This document shows, one piece after another, positions 42,987 to 49,280 of a stretch of 49,280 nucleotides of DNA. Origin of the DNA: Psychrobacter sp. UBA6766 (GTDB taxonomy: Bacteria > Pseudomonadota > Gammaproteobacteria > Pseudomonadales > Moraxellaceae); assembly GCF_002453355.1 (NCBI RefSeq), contig NZ_DKGQ01000044.1, positions 1 to 49,280 of the forward strand, given 5' to 3'. A model generated the notes under the pieces. It searched no databases. It was not told the DNA's origin and saw only the letters and a program-made list of their open reading frames with translations. A program made the position numbers and the translations under genes. How positions within the stretch are numbered: position 1 is the first letter of the stretch; each line of letters opens with the position of its first letter.

Positions 42987-43508
42987 TTATTTTATTCGAA
43001 ATAATTCCTCATAGCACTGGCAAATAACTGCTAAGCAGCTTTCTAAGAACTTATCATCAACATAAATTAAAGTCTCAGTTTCTGAGACATCACCTTCATT
43101 TCTAAAATATGAATCAGCAGGTGTAATTTCGAACGGTAAACTATCTTGCTTCTCTAAGAGCTCTGTATAAGAATGACCTTTTCCATGCTTTAATACATTA
43201 ATAGCGTAGTAAAACTCTTCAAACCTTATGAGTAATTCCGTATTTCTATCTTTTTCAAGTCGTCTTTTTAGCTCTTTAAAAGCTGAACCTTTTTCAATTT
43301 TTAATTCATTCTGAATTACTGCTTCGAATAGTGAAAATAGTCCTATAACGAATATAGCTCTTTCCCATTGCATCTTTTGAAGATTTATCACTAATCTAGT
43401 CGAACCTGATTGTTGAAGCTCCTCATAAATCAGGTTTTCGATTCTATTAAAATTTTCAATGTGTGTTTCTGTACTTTCAGATATAATTTGAACAAATCTT
43501 TGCATCAT
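42987..43508 (-). CDS. Unknown alpha-helical protein with a HEPN-like KHG motif
   Basis: The start is taken at ATG 43508 (GGAAAATA upstream); the frame extends to 43610, but that part runs through the tkt terminator. The 173-residue product is mostly alpha-helical and acidic. A segment ERAIFVIGLFSLFEAVIQNEL is followed by a charged region (KELKRRLEKDRNTELL) and FYYAINVLKHGKGHSY. The N-x-x-KHG-x-G-x-S-Y pattern resembles C-terminal motifs of HEPN-type proteins. This is a resemblance, not a firm assignment. The gene is visibly more AT-rich than tkt, which suggests acquisition. It is a single gene on the minus strand. Confidence 0.55.
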   Translation of the reverse strand: MMQRFVQIISESTETHIENFNRIENLIYEELQQSGSTRLVINLQKMQWERAIFVIGLFSLFEAVIQNELKIEKGSAFKELKRRLEKDRNTELLIRFEEFYYAINVLKHGKGHSYTELLEKQDSLPFEITPADSYFRNEGDVSETETLIYVDDKFLESCLAVICQCYEELFRIK

Positions 43509-43564
43509 TATTTTCCGTAGTGTTTTTAACAGAGAATAACTCAAAAGACCAAAAAGAACATCAT

Positions 43565-43596
43565 AAAAAAGAGCTGCCAAATTACTCCAGCAGCTC
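43565..43596 (-). terminator. Terminator of tkt
   Basis: GAGCTGC (43571-43577) and GCAGCTC (43590-43596) form a stem; the A-run 43565-43570 is the U-tract on the minus strand. It lies 39 bases after the tkt stop. Confidence 0.85.
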
Positions 43597-43634
43597 TCAT
43601 ATAAACTCAAGAAATAGGTGTAAGCTTAGATTAA

Positions 43635-45644
43635 TTAGACCAAACTATTCACCGCATCAATCACCGCTTCAGCAGTAATGCCGAACTCTTTATAGAGCTC
43701 GTCCGCAGGCGCTGACTCGCCATAAGTAGTCATTCCGATAACTTTACCATCAAGACCAACAAACTTATACCAATAGTCGACATGCGCAGCTTCTACTGCT
43801 ACGCGAGCGCGGATATTGGCTGGCAATACCGCTTCACGGTAGCTCGCATCTTGCTCCATAAAGATTTCTGCACATGGCATAGAAACGACACGAACACCAA
43901 CGCCATTTTCGCTAAGCGACTTATGCGCTTGCATAGCAAGACCAACTTCTGAACCCGTGGCGATGATGATTGCTTGTAATCCTTTATCACTGCTGCCCTG
44001 CTCTTTCGCTAGGACATAACCACCTTTAGCGATATTAGCGAGTTGATCGCTGTCACGTGCTTGATGTGGCAAGCTTTGACGGCTAAAGATAAGCGCAGAT
44101 GGATTGTTTTCTGACTTAATTGCTTCAACCCAAGCGCTTGCAGATTCGGCCGCATCACAAGGACGCCATGTCCGAAGGTTTGGTGTCGTTCGTAAGCTCG
44201 TTAATTGCTCGACTGGCTGATGCGTTGGGCCATCTTCACCCAAACCGATTGAATCATGGGTGTAAACATGAATCACACGCTGCTTCATCAATGCGCCCAT
44301 GCGCACCGCATTACGCGCGTACTCCATAAACATGAGGAAGGTTGCCACGTAAGGGATAAAGCCGCCATGCAGCGCGATACCGTTGGCAATCGCGGTCATA
44401 CCAAATTCACGGACACCATAATAGATATAGTTGCCGTCGCTATCTTTCTCGATACCTTTGGCGTCTTTAAATAGCGTGAGGTTTGAGCCTGCAAGATCTG
44501 CTGAACCACCTAGTAGTTCTGGTAATAATGGCTGCAAGGTATTGATCGCATTTTGACTGGCTTTACGACTGGCGACATCACCGCCCTGTTCTTGAGTCTG
44601 CTGAATATAGGCTTGTGCTTGGCTATCAAAGTCAGCAGGCAACTCACCATTTAAACGGCGTATTAGCTCAGCTGCGAGCTCTGGATAGGCCTTTTTATAC
44701 GCTTCAAAGTCAGCGTCCCAGTTCTTTTGTTGAACGTCGCCTTTGGCTTTGGCATCCCATGCTTCATAGATTTCGTCGTCTAATTCAAACGGCGCATGAG
44801 TCCATGCTAAAGCGTCACGAGTCAAGACGATTTCATCATCACCAAGTGGCGCACCATGACTCGCTGCTAAACCTTGCTTGTTCGGACTACCAGCACCAAT
44901 CGTCGTTTTACAAATAATTAAGCTTGGTTTATTGGTCTCAGCAATTGCTTGCTCAGTGGCTTTGGTAATTTCATCGGTATCATGACCGTCAACTTTAATC
45001 ACTTGCCAGCCATAAGCTTCAAATCGCGCTTGCGTATCATCAGTGAACCAGCCTTCGACATCGCCATCAATTGAGATGCCATTATCATCATAAAAGAATA
45101 CTAATTTACCAAGACCTAACGTGCCCGCTAATGAGCAGACTTCATGGCTGATACCTTCCATCAAGCAGCCATCACCTAAGAACGCATAAGTATGGTGGTC
45201 AACGATATTATGACCATCACGATTGAACTGCGCCGCTAGTGTCTTCTCTGCAATCGCAAAACCAACGGCATTAGCGATGCCTTGACCTAGTGGACCCGTC
45301 GTGGTTTCAATACCTGGGGTATAGCCAAGTTCAGGATGGCCTGGGGTTTTTGAATGCAACTGGCGAAAGCCTTTTAAGTCATCGACACTGACATCGTATC
45401 CCGTTAAATGCAGCAATGAGTAAATCAGCATCGAGCCATGACCGTTTGACAATACAAAGCGGTCACGGTTATGCCATTGCGGGTCAGCAGGATTGTGCTT
45501 TAAAAATTTGCGCCACAACACTTCGGCAATATCAGCCATGCCCATCGGCGCACCTGGATGTCCAGAGTTGGCTTTTTGAACCGCGTCGAACGACAGTACA
45601 CGGATGGCATTGGCAAGTTTGCGTTCATTAATTGGGGTCGGCAT
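43635..45644 (-). CDS. tkt: Transketolase
   Basis: This thiamine-diphosphate enzyme of the pentose phosphate pathway moves two-carbon units between ketoses and aldoses and yields erythrose-4-phosphate. The 669-residue product has the N-terminal signature FDAVQKANSGHPGAPMGMADIAEVLW, the cofactor motif GDGCLMEGISHEVCSLAGTLGLGKLVFFYDDN in shortened form, and the central catalytic His/Asp loop THDSIGLGEDGPTHQPVEQL. The C-terminal domain ends in NSLV. AGGAC lies 8 bases before the ATG. It is monocistronic with its own terminator. Its product is the substrate expected for the Epd-like enzyme at 26468-27661. Confidence 0.97.
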   Translation of the reverse strand: MPTPINERKLANAIRVLSFDAVQKANSGHPGAPMGMADIAEVLWRKFLKHNPADPQWHNRDRFVLSNGHGSMLIYSLLHLTGYDVSVDDLKGFRQLHSKTPGHPELGYTPGIETTTGPLGQGIANAVGFAIAEKTLAAQFNRDGHNIVDHHTYAFLGDGCLMEGISHEVCSLAGTLGLGKLVFFYDDNGISIDGDVEGWFTDDTQARFEAYGWQVIKVDGHDTDEITKATEQAIAETNKPSLIICKTTIGAGSPNKQGLAASHGAPLGDDEIVLTRDALAWTHAPFELDDEIYEAWDAKAKGDVQQKNWDADFEAYKKAYPELAAELIRRLNGELPADFDSQAQAYIQQTQEQGGDVASRKASQNAINTLQPLLPELLGGSADLAGSNLTLFKDAKGIEKDSDGNYIYYGVREFGMTAIANGIALHGGFIPYVATFLMFMEYARNAVRMGALMKQRVIHVYTHDSIGLGEDGPTHQPVEQLTSLRTTPNLRTWRPCDAAESASAWVEAIKSENNPSALIFSRQSLPHQARDSDQLANIAKGGYVLAKEQGSSDKGLQAIIIATGSEVGLAMQAHKSLSENGVGVRVVSMPCAEIFMEQDASYREAVLPANIRARVAVEAAHVDYWYKFVGLDGKVIGMTTYGESAPADELYKEFGITAEAVIDAVNSLV

Positions 45645-45838
45645 AGCGTGTCCTAATATTCGAATGAAAAGTATGGAGCATAAAAGAAAGGGTTACTCAG
45701 AGGGCAATCCATCAGAAGATAGACTATAAAAGCAAAGTGTAATATTAACATATTTGCTATCAGGCAATCTAAAAATGCGCTGACAGAAGCGTTTGTATTT
45801 AACAATTATTCGTATCAGTTTTATTAAACCAATACGTA

Positions 45839-45874
45839 TGAAAAAACCGCGAGTCAGTAATTGACCCGCAGTTT
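45839..45874 (-). terminator. Terminator of serS
   Basis: AAACCGCGAGTCA (45844-45856) pairs with TGACCCGCAGTTT (45862-45874) with two mismatches; the A-run from 45839 is the minus-strand U-tract. Confidence 0.8.
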
Positions 45875-45892
45875 AGATAAAAAATTAATTTT

Positions 45893-47179
45893 TTAAGCTG
45901 AAATGGTTTCAACACCGCCCATAAACGGACGCAATACTTCCGGAATCCTGATACTGCCATCGGCGTTTTGATAATTTTCCATCACCGCAAGCAAGGTACG
46001 ACCAACGGCCAAACCTGAACCATTTAGCGTATGCGCTAGACTGGTTTGCTTGCCATCTTTCACTCGCGTGCCCATTCGGCGGGCTTGGAAATCGCCGCAG
46101 TTAGAGCAACTTGAGATTTCACGATAAGTATCTTGGCTTGGTAACCATACCTCGATGTCATAAGTCTTTTGTGCTGCAAAACCCATATCACCAGTACATA
46201 ATTTGACCACGCGGTACGGCAGATTTAGCTGCTGCAAAATGTACTCAGCTTGACCCGTCATCGCTTCGAGCAAGTCATCTGATTGCTCAGCCGTAGCAAT
46301 ATTAACCATCTCAACTTTTTCAAACTGATGCTGACGAATCAGACCACGGGTATCACGACCGTGCGAACCTGCTTCACTACGGAAACACGGCGTATGCGCG
46401 GTAAACTTCAACGGCAGCTCTTTACTATCCAAACGCTCACCACGAACCAAGTTGGTCATCGGCACTTCCGCCGTTGGAATCAGATAAAAATCAGTGCCCT
46501 CATTATTGGTATGATTGGTCAATTTAAATAAATCATCTTCAAACTTTGGCAACTGACCCGTACCTTTTAAACTCTCAGAATTAACGATATAAGGCACGTA
46601 GGTTTCAGTGTAGCCATATTTAATGGTATGAGTGTTGAGCATAAACTGAATCAGGGCACGGTGCATTTGCGCAAGCTGACCTTTTAACACGTTAAAGCGG
46701 CTACCTGTTAATTTTGCAGCAGCTTCAAAGTCGAGCATACCAAGCGTCTCGCCAATATGAGTATGATCTTGAATCTCAAAGTCAAACTCGCGCGGCGTTC
46801 CCCATTTGCGCACTTCGACGTTATCGTCTTCTGACGTACCAACCGGCACATCGGCGGCAGGGATATTTGGAATTTGCATTGCCGCTTGGCTAATACGCTC
46901 TTGCAGGGTTCGCAGCTCATCTTCGGCTGTTTTAATCTCGCCACTGACACTTTGCATCTCAGCCAACAACTCGCTAGCATCTTCGCCCGATTTTTTTAGC
47001 ACGCCCACTTGCTTAGCACCAGCGTTACGGCGTGATTGCAACTCTTCGGTTTTAATTTGCAAGGACTTACGTTCGTTCTCGATACTTTGCCAAAACGCCA
47101 TATCAAGCGAATAACCACGTGTGGCCAACTGCTGTTGTAAATCTGTTAAATCACCGCGTAAGAGTTTTGGGTCAATCAT
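45893..47179 (-). CDS. serS: Seryl-tRNA synthetase
   Basis: This class II aminoacyl-tRNA synthetase charges tRNA-Ser. The 428-residue product starts MIDPKLLRGDLTDLQQQLATRG and has the long N-terminal antiparallel coiled coil (about 30-110) that grips the tRNA variable arm. Class II motif 2 (FRSEAGSHGRDTRGLIRQHQFEKVE) and motif 3 (LNGSGLAVGRTLLAVMENY) follow. The EISSCSNCGDFQARRM segment is characteristic. The ribosome site is weak. A tRNA-Ser substrate gene lies in the same window (26222-26312). Confidence 0.97.
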   Translation of the reverse strand: MIDPKLLRGDLTDLQQQLATRGYSLDMAFWQSIENERKSLQIKTEELQSRRNAGAKQVGVLKKSGEDASELLAEMQSVSGEIKTAEDELRTLQERISQAAMQIPNIPAADVPVGTSEDDNVEVRKWGTPREFDFEIQDHTHIGETLGMLDFEAAAKLTGSRFNVLKGQLAQMHRALIQFMLNTHTIKYGYTETYVPYIVNSESLKGTGQLPKFEDDLFKLTNHTNNEGTDFYLIPTAEVPMTNLVRGERLDSKELPLKFTAHTPCFRSEAGSHGRDTRGLIRQHQFEKVEMVNIATAEQSDDLLEAMTGQAEYILQQLNLPYRVVKLCTGDMGFAAQKTYDIEVWLPSQDTYREISSCSNCGDFQARRMGTRVKDGKQTSLAHTLNGSGLAVGRTLLAVMENYQNADGSIRIPEVLRPFMGGVETISA

Positions 47180-47690
47180 AATAGTTGCCTATAGCGCCAA
47201 AAGTGAGTAAGAAATAAAAAGAAGAAAATAGTAGCAAGGTCATATTGCAACAATGCGAAATAGCGCGCAAAGCCTTACAATGTTGTTATAAAGCTGAGTG
47301 ATAACGCCATGTCAATTATAAGAATAAGTCGGAGCCGCTATCATACCAAGACCGAGCAGATTTGACCATGTTTTGGCTAAATTTTGCTTAAGCTTTGGCT
47401 GGGTTTTAACGAAGTCGCTCGTGCTTTCTATTGCATCTTTACTCAGCAAATATGCGACTATATAAGACGCATAATTCCATTATTAACCGCGAGACCGTTT
47501 CGACAATATTATAAATAGCCGTGCTATCGATGAACAGCGCTGCTTATATGTTTCATTTAAGAGCAGTTTTCGGTAAGATAAGCGCATATCTTTATTCTAC
47601 TTCCCGCCAAGCATCGCTAAGTATGGCATCGCAGCTTCGCTTTGGCGCTTTTCATCCCACTCTTTTAACACAAGTATCTGAGAAACCTTT
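47180..47690. other. Intergenic region between serS and the YcxB-like gene
   Basis: This 511-base divergent gap should hold the serS promoter. I find only a short ATGCG/CGCAT hairpin (47452-47472) and no clear promoter pair. A 69-codon frame at 47521-47730 overlaps the next gene and has no support. Confidence 0.5.
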
Positions 47691-48356
47691 ATGGCCCTGT
47701 ACCCCTACACGCTTCAACCTGTCGCCTTAAACCTAACCGAGGCCGAATTTCACCAAGCACAGTATGAGCTATTTGCCAGTGCCAGCCCGTCGTTTGGTCT
47801 GTCGAGTATTAAGATGAAAGAGTGGATTATTATGGCGGTGGTCGTCATTTTAGCCATCGCTGGCTTAGTCTTTTTGACCGGTTACTCAACCATTATCTTT
47901 TGGCTCATGTTAGCGGCGGTGGTCATTTATCTATTGGTGCGTACCCTTGGGTTTAAATGGTATGTCAAAAAAGAGTTTGAAAAACAAGTGGCTGACCAAG
48001 AAATGCCTGATGAGATGCGCCAAATGAAGTTGGGGGTGCAAAAGCATGGTCTGGTCATGGCAATGCCGGTCAATCAGCCTGATATGTTTAATAGCAATCA
48101 GATGCGCGGTATGCAAATGCGCGCTAGTAGTACTCAGCAAGCGGTCATCCCTTGGAGCGCTGTTAAAAGCTGGGATGAAACCGATGACTATATCTTTATG
48201 ATGTTTGAGTTAAAAGGTCAACAAGGTAGCCAAATCATTCCAAAACGTTTACAAGCACAGAAATTCCCAATTGATACGGTACGCCAGCACCTACAAGAAG
48301 TGATTGCTGTTAAAGGCCTAAATCCTGAGAATCTACAACCTCCTACAAACGTATAA
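47691..48356 (+). CDS. YcxB-like membrane protein
   Basis: The 221-residue protein has two adjacent membrane segments (about 43-62 and 66-83) after a 40-residue N-terminal region. A cytoplasmic domain follows with the YcxB-type pattern QQAVIPWSAVKSWDETDDYIFMMF and the IPKRLQAQKF...FPIDTVRQHL end. A Met-rich stretch (NSNQMRGMQMRAS) lies in between. The family function is unknown. The ribosome site is poor (GAGAAACC), so the exact start is not certain. It is a single gene. Confidence 0.75.
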   Translation: MALYPYTLQPVALNLTEAEFHQAQYELFASASPSFGLSSIKMKEWIIMAVVVILAIAGLVFLTGYSTIIFWLMLAAVVIYLLVRTLGFKWYVKKEFEKQVADQEMPDEMRQMKLGVQKHGLVMAMPVNQPDMFNSNQMRGMQMRASSTQQAVIPWSAVKSWDETDDYIFMMFELKGQQGSQIIPKRLQAQKFPIDTVRQHLQEVIAVKGLNPENLQPPTNV

Positions 48357-48729
48357 ATGTCACTTTCATAATGACGCAGCTGATAGGGTTATTACGATTA
48401 AGTATGATTCTGGATGACATTTGAGTCTTATAAAATAGTTTGAATAGCATAGAACCTATGGTTTCGTTAAATCAATCGCAAAATTATATTAATTGAATTT
48501 AACTAATCGTAGCTTCTTTGCTATTATAATAAGCATCAACAAGAAACAGATAGAAGGTTTAGGAAGTATAGAAAGCGTATGGCAAACATAGCATTAATGA
48601 GCGTAGCAATGAAGAATACGTCTTGCTACACGCTTAGACTGCTATACTGGGCTTAGTAATTAAAGTCTGAGTTTATAAAACTGAAAAACCTATCTATTAA
48701 ATCTACACTCAAACTATAAGGATAATATT
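48357..48729. other. Intergenic region before dps
   Basis: The 373-base gap contains CATAG-aac-CTATG (48448-48460), a perfect TATAAT (48525-48530) without a good -35, and an inverted repeat AAGCGTATGGCAA/TTGCTACACGCTT (48573-48585 and 48623-48635, 11 of 13 pairs). No gene. The missing -35 would fit an activator-dependent dps promoter, but no OxyR consensus is seen. Confidence 0.5.
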
Positions 48730-49215
48730 ATGAGTAATACTAATAACGTAACCAACCAAATTGGTCTAGAAAAAGCAGATATGAGCGAAGTGATTGCTAA
48801 GCTAAACGGCTTATTATCAAGCTATCATATGTTTTACATTAACGTACGCGGTTATCACTGGAACGTAAAAGGTGAGCATTTCTTCACCTTGCATCCAAAA
48901 TTTGAAGAGCTATATATCGCTCTACAACTACAAATTGATGAAATCGCTGAGCGTATTTTGACGTTAGGTGGTACACCGCTCCATGCTTATAGCGACTTTA
49001 GCCAACACACCAACATTCAAGAAGATAAAAACGTCAAAGACGGTAACGCCTGCGTCAAAGGTGTGGTCACTGGCCTACAAACTCTTATCGAAGAACAGCG
49101 AGAAGTATCAGCGTTAGCAGAAAGAGCGGAAGACCAAGGTACAGCGGACTTAGTCGATGAATACGTACAGCAGCAAGAAAAGCTCATTTGGATGTATAAT
49201 GCTTTTTTAGGCTAA
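48730..49215 (+). CDS. dps: Dps-family ferritin-like DNA-protection protein
   Basis: This is a dodecameric ferritin-like protein that oxidises and stores iron and shields DNA under starvation and oxidative stress. The 161-residue product has the ferroxidase ligands at the expected places: H43 in RGYHWNVKG, H55 and E59 in TLHPKFEELY (Glu in place of the Asp of E. coli Dps), and D70 and E74 in IDEIAERI. AAGGATA precedes the ATG. The N-terminus is short and has no lysine-rich DNA tail (only two Lys in the first 24 residues), so iron handling may dominate. Confidence 0.93.
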   Translation: MSNTNNVTNQIGLEKADMSEVIAKLNGLLSSYHMFYINVRGYHWNVKGEHFFTLHPKFEELYIALQLQIDEIAERILTLGGTPLHAYSDFSQHTNIQEDKNVKDGNACVKGVVTGLQTLIEEQREVSALAERAEDQGTADLVDEYVQQQEKLIWMYNAFLG

Positions 49216-49260
49216 TAAAGGCTTATTACTAAAATCAAGAGCAAAAAAAAGCACCTAAAT

Positions 49261-49280
49261 TGAACTGAACCCCATAAGTT
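49261..49280. mobile_element. Possible terminal inverted repeat of an IS3-family element (truncated by the window)
   Basis: The last 20 bases, TGAACTGAACCCCATAAGTT, begin with TG and match the general form of IS150-group IS3 ends (TGnACTGnACCCCnnAAGTT). The element body would lie beyond the window. Nothing inside the window confirms it. Confidence 0.4.

Noticed and set aside
47521..47730. 69-codon plus-strand open frame before the YcxB-like gene
   Set aside because: It overlaps the start of the better supported frame and has no recognisable content.

Overview
The window looks like a chromosomal segment of a gammaproteobacterium of the family Moraxellaceae, most likely Psychrobacter or a close relative. 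The clues are a moderate-to-low GC content, an AdeIJK-like efflux operon, a Pseudomonas-type HemB, a ColR-like regulator, and a phosphoethanolamine transferase that closely resembles the MCR family, whose chromosomal relatives are known from Moraxellaceae. The genus is an inference from gene content. Almost everything is ordinary chromosomal gene content: no prophage, no CRISPR array and no complete insertion sequence. Only the last 20 bases look like the start of an IS element.

Layout. 1-5475: the tail of an unknown gene, then lolA, rpmA and rplU on the minus strand, a secreted hydrolase and a lipoprotein (minus), and ispB (plus). 5476-12700: a long leader with a MerR-type promoter signature, followed by a three-gene RND efflux operon. 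12868-14947: hemB and a convergent glutathionyl-hydroquinone reductase. 15162-20586: a minus-strand polymyxin-resistance type locus in the order eptA (MCR-like), colR, colS, dgkA, PAP2 phosphatase. Matching CTTAAC-N5-CTTAAC operators lie before eptA and before dgkA. 20747-26312: tRNA-Val, a glutamine amidotransferase, an EamA permease, a YgjP metallopeptidase, an SMR pump, tRNA-Asn, an RHH protein, a lipoprotein and tRNA-Ser. 26468-29751: an Epd-like dehydrogenase and a PIF1-like helicase (minus). 30025-33870: aldehyde dehydrogenase, DUF779 and GMC alcohol dehydrogenase, a plausible alcohol-to-acid oxidation set. 34229-40214: a complete dppABCDF-type peptide ABC transporter. 40241-49215: a NERD protein, YceI, a small coiled-coil protein with hendecad repeats, an AT-rich unknown gene, transketolase, serS, a YcxB-like membrane protein and Dps.

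How the genes work together. EptA moves phosphoethanolamine from phosphatidylethanolamine to lipid A and leaves diacylglycerol, which DgkA recycles. ColRS would sense the envelope or metal signal and drive both. The GMC dehydrogenase makes aldehydes that the ALDH oxidises. 

The points most worth following up are: (1) a family of palindromic intergenic repeats with compensatory arm changes (two full copies and two half copies); (2) the eptA-colRS-dgkA-pap2 locus with paired operators, which combines partners seen separately beside different mobile mcr genes; (3) an apparent MerR-type promoter in front of the RND operon with no MerR gene nearby; and (4) an AT-rich orphan gene with a HEPN-like motif.
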